Below are positions 53,166-64,000 of a DNA stretch of 64,000 nt, piece after piece. Within the stretch, counting starts at the first letter, position 1, and each line of letters opens with the position of its first letter. Location: positions 1,481,754 to 1,545,753 of the forward strand of contig NW_024037058.1 of the NCBI RefSeq assembly GCF_015706575.1, read 5' to 3'. The position numbers and the translations under genes are program-made. The notes below the pieces were generated by a model. That model saw only the letters and a list, made by a program, of their open reading frames with translations, had not been told where the DNA came from and ran no database searches. The stretch is from Patiria miniata. Lineage: Eukaryota; Echinodermata; Asteroidea; Valvatida; Asterinidae.

Positions 53166-56100
53166 ATGCTGTATAGACTTGATTAGCATGGTATTTCGAC
53201 CCCCCGTGGCAAGCCCAAAATGGCTTGTAGAAACAAACGCAGCTTACGTTGGATCTTGAGATATCCTGGCATAGACAAATGCACGTCGTCTGCCAGGTCA
53301 GACTGTCCGATATGATCGCTAGAGAAGAAGTGCCAGCCAGTCTCGTGATAGATGTCCTTCAAAGCCAAATTGACTGTAGCAACTGAGGAGTTGACCCTGA
53401 CCTTTTTTGTTTGGCATACTGAAGACAGAACGAACACAGAGCCAGGAAACTCCCCCCTAATTCGTGTGGCAGCTGCCCGAAATACCCTGATCACTTCTAG
53501 TGCTCCTTGCGAACAGTTGGTCGATCAACTAAGGTCGTTTATGCCTCCATGAAGGACAGCAACCTCTGGTTGCCCGTTGCAGCAAGCTAAGACCAGGCTT
53601 CTACACAGAGTGGGCATTTTTGATCCTCTGTTAATGGAGATCTGTACATCTAAAGCGCGGGGCCATCCAAAATCTTCTAACCCCCTGAACATGGAGTCAG
53701 ATACAAGGAGAACACGTTGCGGCTTGACAGGGGACGTGCGGACTCGTGGTACCCCACTACTGGAAAAATAACACTGTAGAGCCCAAAGCTCGAACGGCAG
53801 CCCCTTGATATTTGGAATGCATCCGGTTGTAGAGGGGTGCTCCAAACCCCTGCTTGGCCTATTTCAGCTAGCTTAATAGCCCTCTGTGCGAAGGATCTTA
53901 AGTGGGGCCACCAGACCCTGGGTTGAGCATGCTTCGGCACCACTATTGTGACCAAAACCTCGTCCCATTCCTGGAACAGCCTAACAAGGGGTGCAATGAG
54001 GGCGAAGGGAGGAAACACATACAGATGTTCGCCCCGCGGGCACTGTTGAGCAAAACTTTTATACCCGCCAAACCGGGCACGGGGAACCTTGAGAAGAATT
54101 TGAGCGGGACGCCATCTTTGCGCGCCGGAACGTTTGAAGGCAGGGCCATCAAGTCGAAGGTAAACCCTGAAGGACCCCCAAATTCGTTCTGATGTGCCAA
54201 ATGAGAGTCTGCCCTCGAGGTCGTTCTTGACCGAGCGTCGGCAGGGTTATCTTTAGATGAGACCCAGCTCAATTGAAGCGCAAAATTTGCCTCTAAAGAA
54301 AGGGCAAAAATAGGTCTGAGAATCCTTGCGAGTGGCTTGGATTTTGCTCGGAGGCCTGCCTAGAAGTAACGTACCACCCCATTTGTAGCCCGATGCGTCT
54401 GCCGATAATGCAATGGTCAGGTGGCGCTCTTGCTTCCAAGGGACGGGCTGCGAGAAAGAGTCGACGAATCGCCAAAAGGACACCTCCTCCCGCACCTCGG
54501 GAGGCAGGGACGCAGGGGAGAGATCATCAAGAGTGGCTGAGAACGAGAAACATTCCCTGAGAAACAAGGATGCGGCTGGGAAAAACCAAACTGAAACTTT
54601 GAGCCTTGCCCGCAAATCGCTGCATCTGCTTTAGAACGACTTAATTCTCCCTCAAAATTGACTCTCTAACCTCAGCGAAGGATGTTTTCTTGCGCTCCGG
54701 AATCCAAAATGATAGATATTTGGAGCATATTCCAAATCCGAGATGAACCATCGAATGAGATGGCTGCAAATGACTCTTCTTCAAATTGACGAAAAAGCCC
54801 AATTTGGACTGTATGTAGCATACGACATATGAGGCTCGAAGAGATCTGGTATAAGGACTCTCCTCGCACACATCCCGCTCACCCTGGAATGCAACCAAAA
54901 TAATGAACTATTACGATACACCTAACATGACTGCCCCTCACCCGACTTGCACTCCCCTATAAAACGATCGTCTATCCAGACTTCAGGATGTATCCCTCTG
55001 TTCTTGAGCCACGTCGAAAGGCAAAAACCAATAGACGAAAAGATATGCACACTTTTTTTAAAACAAAAAGGCAGAGTAGCATCAGCGAAGTAAAAACCCA
55101 CCCACTCGAAGCCACAAAAGGTCCTCGATTCCTTGGATAAGAAAACCTGTTTGTATCCTTGGCAGTCGTCCGTGCCCGAGAAGAAACCGCCTTGCTCTAT
55201 AGGCTTGACAATGTCACCCAAAGGGACCAAATTAAAAGGCGTATCCTTGCACCACAGGTTAGGGCCCTTCATAGACAGACAAGGCTTCTTAGGCTCTATT
55301 GTCGGAGCGTTTATACACCTCGGTGGCTCCACTTCTTGGATCTTACCGAGGAGGTCGATGGAACCCTCTATTAAGCGCTTAGTGATAGTGGTGCTGATAA
55401 AATTCACACGATCTCGACAAAGAGGAGAATTAAAAAAATACATCTCGGGGGTTATATCAGAACAACAACTTCTACCCCTATATTGACTCTCAAATGGTTG
55501 GAAGAAATCCTAAAGGTTAACTCCCTAATGCAACCAGGCCCGAACATATTCCTTGTCGGGCGATTCTGCCAAAACATCATTCCAAATACCAGGGTCTTGT
55601 CTTAACGAACCGGCCACAAAGAACTCTGGGTCCCTGAATCGGAGAGCCTGCAAATCCGGCACGGCTCTGCCCGAAATAACATCCCCCGGGGTAGGTGCTA
55701 AAGGAGCCGGGTAGTCGCTTGGCTGCCCATGAATATCCACCCACTTAAAGACCCTATGTCTCCTCCTCACAGCTTGTGCAGCAATGGGATCAAAGGACTG
55801 ACCAAGAGGCTTCTCCCACGAATGGCTCTTCAGGATATTCAAATAACGCTGATACTCCTATTGAAACAATGTACACAAATTCATGCACAACTTCGTACTT
55901 TGCTTTATTTTCTAACAACTCCATGAGTAAGTAGCCTTGACATGGAACCCAACAGCACACAGAAGACCGATAAACTGCGATCAACCATCTTTAATAACTG
56001 AAATTTGTCTTATATGGTTCTTTTGCTTCTCCATTTACATGTACCAAATGTATAGCGTTTGTTCATATCTAAGCTTGTGATATTACCAAAATATTCTTCA

Positions 56101-57239
56101 TTAATGACCAATAATGAAATCCTCAGTCTCCAATTCCTTTGAATTGATAATTTTTGTCTGTCTCGCATCATCATCTACTGTATTTACCTTATCTATTTAT
56201 TTTTATCTTCTTTTTTTTCGCATTACGTAATTAATGCTACCCTCATATTTTAAACTTTATTTATTTATTTATTTATTTTTCTTTAATATTTTTTTTTTAC
56301 CCTACCAATAAATCCGAAACGCCTGAAGGCCCCTTGCTATCCATAAGGAACGCACGCGCCTCATACTCTGCCGCCTTACATAAGGTCCCACGGCTCAGAA
56401 ATTTTGCTGGCTCAAATAATTTCTTTACAATCTCGAGCAATATGGCCAATTTTTTGGCAACGGAAACAGGGCCCAGCCTTATAACGCGGTGGGCCCCCGC
56501 CCCCGGAATGACGGCCCCATTGAAAACCAGCTCTGCCCCAGCGAAAACCTAACTGCTTGGGCCTGTTTTGCCCCTGCACTCTGAACCTGGGTCTCCCCTC
56601 CAAAGGCGGTGCGCTTAGCCCCAAGTGCTTTCTTGCGAAGCGCATACGCTTGTCACATTCCTCCCCAGTTACTGACTTATATACATTGCGATACCTTCTA
56701 TCTTAGCATCTACATGCTTAGTACACTCTGCGAGCAAGTTGACATATAGCTGCTTTTCCTTTACATCTTCAGAAGACAGTGGCGTGAATTCTTTGACATA
56801 CTTCCTAAGCAGGGCCATAACGTAGGCGACGTTGCGATCGTATCCGGTCTCCATGCATGCCTTGAGGAGCTCCACGCGCCATGCTTTGTGGACATCCAAT
56901 GCCGATTTTGTCTGCATGCGCATGGAACAAACCACAATACTTTTTGTTTCTTTTCTTTTCTTTCAGAGGCTCATCCCCCAACCGCACGCCTTTTTTTTTT
57001 TTTTAATATTCTACCTCTGTCGTCGGGGCTCATCCTCCGACCAACGCACCTGCCTTTTTGGCTTTTCCGCTGAACAGCAGAAAAGCCTTTGTTTTTGTTC
57101 TGATTTTTTTTTTCTTCTTTTTGATCTTTTGGGTCCACCCCAAATCCCATTGACTTTGTACACGTTTTTGGTGTGACCCACTTTTGACCTAAAACAAAGT
57201 CCTTTTCCAATGAAACTTATCTCAGGTAAAGACCCTATA

Positions 57240-58175
57240 GTGAAGTTGTGTCTCGAAGAGTGACGTCATGATTACGTCATCGTGGGTCACGTGACGTCAT
57301 CACAAACATGCATATTTGGAAGGCCTATATCTACAGAACTGTATGTCCGATTGGGTTGAAACTCAGTATGTTGGTAGACCGGGATGTGTTATAGGTAAAA
57401 ATTGAGGTGACGTCACGATGACGTCATCGTGCGATTTAATATAATTTTTTGAATTTTTGGAGCTTTAAGCCATATCTCACGAACGCAACATGCAAAATTG
57501 AAAATTCTTTTTGTATTATGTTTGTTAGGTAATACGTGTTTGCCCAAAATTTAGAAAAAAGTGTGACGTCACGATGACGTCATCAAAAATGCCATTTTTG
57601 AAAACACATATAAGGGAAGGCCCAATCGTCATGAAACTTGGTGGATAGGTAGATGGTGTCACAAGAAATCTGAAATGACGTCACCATGACGTCATCGGTT
57701 GATTTTTTATGAGTTTTTAAATATTTAAAATTTTATTGCATTTACAAAATTTTACACTTTGTTTCATTGGATTAACGTCAAACTTGGTGCACATCAAGAC
57801 CACAATAAAAAAACATGTGGACTGACAGGTATTGTTATGATGACATCATCATGGGACACGTGGCGTCATCACAAACGTGCATATTTTGAAGTCCTATATC
57901 TACAGAACAGTAAGTGTGTCGGTAAATTGCGATGTGTTATAGATAAAAATGAGTTCAAAATTCCTTTTGTATTTGGTTTGTTAAGTAATAGGTATATACA
58001 CAATTGTTTTTTAATTTGTGACGTCACGATGACGTTACCAAAAACACGAATTTCCAAAACACATATATAACAGAAGTTCCCATCCTCATGAAACTTTGTG
58101 GATAGGTAGATAATATCACAAGTATGCAAAATTTGAAATGACGTCATCATGACTCATCAATGACGTCATCATGAC
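57240..58175. repeat. TGACGTCA-rich repeat block
   Basis: Units of roughly 170 to 300 bases recur with paired motifs such as TGACGTCACGATGACGTCAT, AACTTGGTGGATAGGTAGAT and CATATCTACAGAAC. TGACGTCA or GACGTCA occurs more than ten times. It is preceded by a hairpin GGCTTTTCCGCTG / CAGCAGAAAAGCC at 57060-57087. It lies within the Ngaro span. Confidence 0.75.
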
Positions 58176-58176
58176 T

Positions 58177-58400
58177 CACGAGGTCGCTTCCCATGCAGAG
58201 GCCGTTCTGGAGGTGTAGGCAGGCCTCGCGGACCTCCTCCAGGCTCGGCGTACTGACATCGATGGTGGGGGTGTCGGCATCGGGCGTGAGGTAGGGGTGG
58301 TTCTCGAGGTTGTGCAGCTCAGTCGCGGGCGGGCATGGTCGCTCACTGAAGTGTGTCTTGAAGTGCTGGTAGAGCTTGTCATGAGAATTTATTTTCTTTT
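58177..58400 (-). mobile_element. LINE linker-region fragment
   Basis: The minus strand reads HDKLYQHFKTHFSERPCPP and PSLEEVREACLHLQNGLCMG followed by SD, which is the segment just before the reverse transcriptase in RTE/CR1-type LINEs (EEV..A...L.NGK..G.D). It stops there, at the junction with the TGACGTCA repeats. A short internal fragment. Confidence 0.6.
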
Positions 58401-58423
58401 TTTGTATCCTTATTGCTTGTTTC

Positions 58424-59180
58424 TCCATGTCGAGGCCTATCCACCGACCAACAAACATATCTCTTTTTGTTTGTTTTTTATTTCTCTGTCGGGGCCTATC
58501 CACCGACCAACAAACATATCTCTTTTTGTTTGTATTTTTATTTCTCTGTCGGGGCCTATCCACCGACCAACAAACATATCTCTTTTTGTTTGTTTTTTAT
58601 TTCTCTGTCGGGGCCTATCCACCGACCAACAAACATGTCTCTTTTTGTTTGTATTTTTATTTCTCTGTCGGGGCCTATCCACCGACCAACAAACATGTCG
58701 GTTTTTTTTCTTTTTCTTTTTTCTGTTTCTCTCTGTAGGGGCCCGTCCGCCGACCAACAAGCACGTCTTCTTTTTTTTTCTTTCTTTCTATTTTTTTTCT
58801 TTTTTTTCTCTCTCTCTCTGTCGGGACCTATCCATCGACACAAAACATGATATATATATATTTTTTTTTTTCTTCGCTTGTTTCTCACTGTCAGGGCCTG
58901 TCCACCGACTGACAAACATCTGTTTGTTTTTGCTAATTCTCTGTCGGGCCTATCCACCGACCAACAAACAATTGTTTGTTTTGTTATTTCTCTGTCGGGG
59001 CCTATCCACCGACCAACAAACAGTTTGTTTTTGCTATTTCTCTGTCTGGGCCTATCCACCGACCGACAAACATGTCTCTTTTTGTTTTGTTATTTCTCTG
59101 TCGGGGCCTATCCACTGACCAGCGAACAGTTTGTTTTTGCTATTTCTCTGTCAGGGCCTATCCACCGATCACAAACATAT
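58424..59180 (-). repeat. ~60 bp minisatellite (GGCCTATCCACCGACCAACA)
   Basis: About twelve tandem copies of a unit of 55 to 62 bases, each with CTCTGTCGGGGCCTATCCAC and CGACCAACAAACA followed by a T-rich stretch. Copies diverge toward the right end. Long open frames on both strands are repeat by-products. Confidence 0.9.
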
Positions 59181-61570
59181 CTCATTTTTTTGTTTTTTTG
59201 GATTGCTTATTTATTTATTGCATTAACTACAATGCACAGGCCCCTCCCTTGACCGACAAACCATTGACCTGGCTTGTCTTTCCTGATCTACTAATTGATT
59301 ACCGACAGCAATATGTGTATATGTAGTACCTATATAGAAAGAGGGATAATTATGTGAGATATTTTAAGACACAAAACAATGATGAAGCCCTCCGAAAAAA
59401 GGCTTCAAATAGAAACTAGGACCTTTCTCAAAGGGCATCCATTTAGTGCCTCAGAAAAACAACACTTGACAAACATTCTCTAGCTTGCGGATGCGACAAA
59501 TTGCACAAACTAAAGCTTTCCAGCTTATTAAACCTCCTTTACAAACGTGCCCATGAAATATGGCACCCTAAGTTCAACATTTAGAGGCCCCTCTTTTTCG
59601 AGACAAAAATGCAGCCTTCCAAAATATACCCTCCAAACTTCTAACATGTTCAAAATCAGCCAAAAGCGAATGAAATGGGATTGCCTCAAAAGCCTCTTGT
59701 TTTCCCTAGCTCGCTCTCTCTCCTTTTGAAGCAACAATTGGAACGTTATTGACAAACACATTTCAATAGCGTACCGTGACGCAACAATCTATGGACCTTG
59801 CACATTGCTCGAAACACGCTTACCGGTGTTTAGTATAACACTATTCCTCAAGCGATGCCTCTTAACCACGCTACGCCTATGAAATTAACACTATAAAAGC
59901 CCCTAATATTGGGGAGCTATTTTTTTTCACAAATGTACGTTGGGCAAATGCCTTCACCGTGCGAAACCCGGGAATGGTCTTACTGCTCTTAACTCTTTGT
60001 GCAACTTGTAAAATAATGAAGGACTTAAATTGGGTATTCACCTGCGACGTCTTCTTGGTCACTGACTCGGGGGCCTCCTTATCACCTTGCGATGTACTGG
60101 GACCTGCTTTGTCTGCCTGCTTGGAGGCTACATCTGCCTGTGCAGGGGAACCGTCGCCTTAAATCTTGAGTTTCTTTGCGGGATTGCTGCACTCCTGATC
60201 CAAAGGACCGGCTTCTACCCACTCCAGCATCTTCTCCAAACTTCAGCGTTGCCCTCCATTGGGCGCCACAGTCAAAATGTGCTCCTTCCAGCGGCCTTCG
60301 AGCCCTTGAAGCTGGTCCACTTCCTCCCATCCGTCCTGGACCAGTTGCTCGAAACATTTGGCTGACACCTTAAAAGCGGTGCATAAACCCTTGAATAAGG
60401 CACTGGCCGAACTGTCTATGGCTTGATAAGCATCAGCCGTCTCCTATGAGTTGGAAGAAAATGAACAAGGGCTGTTATTTAGGAAAGGAACAACTCTAGG
60501 AGCATAATGATGTATATGCTTATCGCCTAGCAACGAATGATGCCCGGAACATTTTTTATTGTTTTTGGGGTTTTTTTACATCTACATATTTGCCTTTAAT
60601 CACTCATGTACCAATGACAACATTTTTATATAAGCCTAACCTGTAATTGATTCGGGAACTCCCGCGCAAAGACAAAGTCTTCAATGTCCAGAATGTATGG
60701 ATTTCTAATGCGCCAAACATCAACAAACCAAAATTACATGTAAGAGTAAAACAAGGTGTATGTTGATAAAGTTGAGACAACTCCCGTTGACAGCCATGTG
60801 GCCCCAAAGTCCCCTTATTATTTTTTGTTTTTTGTTTTTTGTTTTGTATGAACGAACAAAAAGTGGCCTACAACGTACACCCAAGCCGCCCCGAGAGAAC
60901 CCAAATGATCTTTGAACAAAACACAATATTACAACATACAATTACTTATGTATGTATTCATTTATTTATGTTTTAAACTATACGCTTCATTCATTTTGTT
61001 AAATTTTACCTCAATTAAGTCGAGTTTCAAATCCATCCTCAAGGAACTGAACTGACGGACTGGCAGGCAAAATGAATTAGTACCGGCACGACCGTGTTGA
61101 CAGAACCGTACAACTGGCGCACTGCCTCGTCATGCGCGCGCCTGATAGCAAGCACGTTTCCCCCCCCCCCCCCCCCCCCCGAGTCTCAAACCAATGCATC
61201 TAAGTGCACAGCAACAATAGGGATTAAGGCTAACCCACAAGGAATTACATACCAAGGCACTAGAGGCCCCTGCACAGGACAACGCCCAAATACAAAGACA
61301 CAACCATGCCACTGAGCTTGCACGCAGTGGGCAAAAAGAACACGCCTGCTACCGTCATGTCCCTTCAGTCATTACACCACTCATACTCATTATATGTCCA
61401 CTTTTTTACCTGATTTCACCCTATTGACATCTGGCACGGCCTTGAGAAAAGCGGCACCCAGCACCATCTTGCCATTTGCTTTTGCCATTCAATCATTGAC
61501 TTGCAAGATGATGTCTAACTTTTAAAGTAAAAATAATGCTGAGCAGTCACAAAGACATCCATCCGGTGGA

Positions 61571-61633
61571 TTGCTATACTCGAGACTGCGTAGACTCCTG
61601 CACTGCCCTCAACGCCGACGGAGGTGCAAATAG
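61571..61633 (-). repeat. Ngaro 5' terminal repeat (A1)
   Basis: 63 bp direct repeat of 51363-51425, about 95 percent identical, marking the 5' end of the minus-strand Ngaro element. Confidence 0.85.
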
Positions 61634-61664
61634 CAGCGGGTACCGCATAAACTATTATGGAATG

Positions 61665-61969
61665 ATGGAATTTTGCGTCGGGGTGATATAAATCAAATTA
61701 GGTTTTGCCCTTCACCGACGTTTAAACACTGTATACTCGGTGTGTTACCTCCCGAGTGAAAGTTGGAGAAAAAAAAACCGATCCCGCTAGCCCGGTGGTC
61801 GAGTGGTGAGACATCTGCACTAGAAAGCAGGAGGTCATGAGTTCGAGTCCCACCCGAGTGATTTTTTCCAACTTTCACACGGGAGGTAACACACTGAGTA
61901 TACAGTGTTTAAACGTTGGTGAAGGGCAAAACCTAATTTGATTTGTATCACCCTGACGCAAAATTCCAT
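61665..61969. mobile_element. 305 bp hairpin element enclosing a tRNA-like gene
   Basis: Arms of about 108 bp (61665-61772 and 61862-61969) are reverse complements with only a handful of mismatches; landmarks include ATGGAATTTTGCGTC, AGGTTTTGCCCTTCACC and GTTACCTCCCG. The loop is almost entirely a tRNA-like sequence, and TTTTTT at 61862-61867, a possible Pol III terminator, opens the right arm. No target duplication is clear. Confidence 0.8.
61788..61857 (+). tRNA. tRNA-like sequence (Ser/Leu-like, probably not functional)
   Basis: A box-like TGGTCGAGTGG, anticodon-loop-like ACTAGAAA between CTGC and GCAG, B box GAGTTCGAGTCC, then TTTTTT. T-arm and acceptor pairing are imperfect, and the T arm is worse than in the relative at 50995-51067. 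It is a Pol III-type promoter unit, not a confident functional tRNA. Confidence 0.4.
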
Positions 61970-62135
61970 CTTATGATAATATTTTATTAGTACGTGTATG
62001 CAATATTTTGATCTGAAAATGTTTTCTGTCTTTATTTTCTCCATGTTGTTCGTACAAGTGTAAACCAAACTGCTTGGAGAATTATAGGCCTATCTTTATT
62101 TTATATTTATTTAGTTGTTTGTTTGTTTGGTTTTT

Positions 62136-62163
62136 AGCTGTTTCGGTTACAACCGAAACAGCT
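62136..62163. repeat. Perfect hairpin AGCTGTTTCGGTT / AACCGAAACAGCT
   Basis: A 13 bp perfect stem with a two-base centre, followed by long T and TC tracts. The same design (hairpin then T-rich tract) occurs at 57060-57087, ahead of the TGACGTCA block, and an ATGACGTCATCA motif follows here too (62374). Confidence 0.8.
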
Positions 62164-62423
62164 CTTGTTTTCGTTAAAGTTTTTTTTTTTTTTTTCTTTT
62201 TTTTTTTTTTTCTTTTTTTTTTCTTTTTCTCTTTCAGACTCTTCTCCATAGGGTTTGTACACGTTTTTTCTTCAGCAAGGGCACTTTGGCACTTTCTTAA
62301 ATTGCATCAACCTCAGACTTGGCACACACTTAGACCACCATCCACAGATGGTCCTAGAAGAAATTCATAATCATGACGTCATCAAGTGTCAAGTTACGTA
62401 ACATTAAAGGTGTATTTTTTGTC

Positions 62424-62655
62424 CATAGGGTTTGTACACGTTCTTTTCTCCGTAGGGTTTGTACACGTTCTTTTCTCCGTAGGTTTTGTACACGTTCTTT
62501 TCTCCATAGGGTATGTACATGTTCTTTTCTCCATAGGGTTTGTACACGTTCTTTTCTCCATAGGGTTTGTACACGTTCTTTTCTCCATAGGGTTTGTACA
62601 CGTTCTTTTCTCCATAGGCATTGTGCACGTTGTTTTCTCCATAGGCTTTGTACCC
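62424..62655 (+). repeat. 27 bp minisatellite TTTGTACACGTTCTTTTCTC...
   Basis: About nine tandem copies of a 27 bp unit (CCATAGGG or CCGTAGG, then TTTGTACACG, TTCTTTTCT). An isolated copy lies at 62247-62270. The period is divisible by three, so several frames stay open on both strands with nine-residue repeats; no start context or homology supports coding. Confidence 0.9.
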
Positions 62656-62689
62656 ATGGGGTCGGAGAACTCGACCGTTATCCAACTTG

Positions 62690-64000
62690 ACATTTTGACA
62701 GCGTGCGCGTGCATGCCTTGCCGCCCTACAGCTGGCCAGGTCCCCGCGCACTCTACGCGGTACAGTCATGATGCCACAGATTTATGCGGCTTACGTAAAT
62801 GTGACAAACTTGTAGTTGGGTATGTGAGTTGGGATAATCATGATTTATCAGAAGTTAACAACTTTAAAGAATTTCTTAAATGTTAATGTGGGATTTTCGG
62901 GGATTTGTTCAACTGCGCCACGTTAGGAACACTGGAAAGAATTCCATATAAGCCTCCACCTCTATGGGCCATGACAGGAAACGTCAAAGTATTTTTAAAG
63001 AAAATCTTGATTTTTTCCCCTCCTAAATTTCCGTTTCTTCGTCAGATTTACAACTTTTGGTACTTTTCAATTCATATCTAGGAAAATAACTGGAGTCCGT
63101 ATATGGAATTCTTTCCAAGACGTCATTAAATTTAATTCCCTTCTCGTCTGCTCAGTACTATTGGTATTTTCACTCCCAACATGAATCATGTATGTTACTG
63201 TTGAAGTTGTTTGCTGCCCTCTAGTGTTTCCTGTGATGAAATGCCCAAAAATGTACGTGACGTGCAACTGCATTGGTCCGGCACTCTTGGCCATAGCCAG
63301 GACAATACATGTAAGGCCAAAATCACAGATCGACACAAGCAAAATGACACGCAGGCCAAATTTCTTGACAGGCCACTCCGTGTTGGAGGTTAGCCATGGC
63401 TTTTAGGGGGCTGGATACAAACAGGATTGGAGGTGTGCGGCTCAAAGAATGCTATGTGACAAATGGAAATGGTGGGAACTGAAGTAAGATAGGTTAAAAT
63501 TAAGTAAGGGCAAAACTGGATGCCAACTGTGAGTTTAGGCAGTCATAAAAGCTAATATGCACTTTTTATTTGTAACAGTTTACAGTGGAAAAGGATATTT
63601 CTAGTAACGGTTGGGTGGTGCTGAGAAACTAAAACTATCCAACATTCCCGGCAACAGGAGTAGGCATTCCTCCTGTTTGAAAATGGCGCGTCAAATATCA
63701 AGATATGGAGCTCAAAAAGATACATGACCTGACATTTACCTGAAATAGTCAGTTTTTATTTAGTCCCACAAGCTGACTAATACTTCCAGTTCGACACATT
63801 GCTTTACGCCCTGCATAATATTTCAAGAAAATTGCCCAACAAGCAACTACTCCAACTCCACACTACTAGTACTACAGCGATAAACCTCACTCTCTTCTCT
63901 ATCGCTATTGTCTAGCTATTTGCATAGGCATATGAGCAGACTCGCAATAGACGGCCCCGTATAGCTCTGGAACCCTGTTTTGCACAATGCTCTACATTTT
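62690..64000. other. Right end of window, unassigned
   Basis: No conserved exon, including the missing RAD9 C-terminal exons, could be recognised. GAAAATGGCGCGTCAAATAT near 63678 is CpG-bearing but unassigned. Confidence 0.35.

Larger units (their letters stand above)
51101..61633 (-). mobile_element. Ngaro-type tyrosine-recombinase retrotransposon, fossil
   Basis: A 10.5 kb minus-strand element in the Ngaro/DIRS order. Terminal repeats have the split direct layout: A1 at 61571-61633, then B1 (51428-51500), A2 (51363-51425) and B2 (51101-51173). Parts in order: gag-like region with a zinc knuckle (about 61.5-56.4 kb), reverse transcriptase (about 55.9-54.6 kb), RNase H (about 54.6-53.9 kb), an SGNH-hydrolase-like region (about 53.85-53.18 kb) and the N-terminal part of a tyrosine recombinase (about 51.99-51.74 kb). 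It is broken, with roughly ten or more interruptions, some perhaps introns of the family. The repeats are about 95 to 99 percent identical, so it is fairly young. A Penelope-like fragment and other repeats lie inside it. Confidence 0.8.

Noticed and set aside
58297-59118. Long phenylalanine- and serine-rich plus-strand open frame, membrane-like
   Set aside because: It reads the T-rich ~60 bp minisatellite. Other frames over the same repeat are equally open.
62373-62769. Open frames on both strands with nine-residue repeats
   Set aside because: The 27 bp minisatellite period is a multiple of three, so frames stay open by arithmetic. No start context, splice signals or homology.

Overview
The window is animal nuclear DNA: intron-containing genes separated by AT-rich sequence packed with non-LTR retrotransposons, tRNA-derived SINEs, palindromic DNA-transposon derivatives and minisatellites. 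Three conserved host genes can be read from spliced exons. They are a FAM216-family gene (+, exons from about 2.4 to 10.6 kb), VPS29 of the retromer (-, 17.7 to 20.3 kb) and RAD9 of the 9-1-1 checkpoint clamp (+, 41.2 to 50.7 kb and probably beyond the window). The order and orientation FAM216(+) VPS29(-) RAD9(+) match what I recall of the human 12q24.11 block FAM216A-VPS29-RAD9B. This, with the repeat types, suggests an invertebrate deuterostome such as an echinoderm, hemichordate or amphioxus. I cannot name the species.

Layout: 0-13.5 kb holds FAM216 with introns full of repeats, then two nested palindromic elements. 14-17 kb holds more miniature elements. 17.7-20.3 kb is VPS29. 20.9-24.1 kb holds a SINE and TIR elements. 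24-27 kb is largely anonymous and may hold the first exons and promoters of VPS29 and RAD9. 27.16-27.55 kb is a decayed histone H1 copy that keeps a perfect histone mRNA 3' stem-loop. 27.6-35 kb is an array of four diverged modules with C-rich spacers. Transposons inserted into some copies and not others, so empty sites can be read from sister copies. 36.0-39.9 kb is a nest of two palindromic elements; the inner one is a 3.09 kb foldback with 1.27 kb arms carrying a DDE-like transposase tail twice, in opposite directions.

41.2-50.7 kb is RAD9, whose last visible intron holds a 2.9 kb palindrome built of tandem ~160 bp units. 51.1-61.6 kb is a minus-strand Ngaro-type tyrosine-recombinase retroelement fossil with the A1 ... 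B1-A2-B2 repeat layout, disrupted by a Penelope-like fragment and other repeats. 61.67-61.97 kb is a 305 bp hairpin with a tRNA-like gene in its loop. The last 2 kb hold a 27 bp minisatellite and unassigned sequence.

The host genes do not form a pathway: endosomal sorting (VPS29), DNA-damage signalling (RAD9) and a protein of unknown role (FAM216). Their linkage looks like inherited microsynteny. The most unusual content is a set of palindromic elements, several with direct target-site evidence and several carrying TTAGGG-like motifs in their loops or at their ends.
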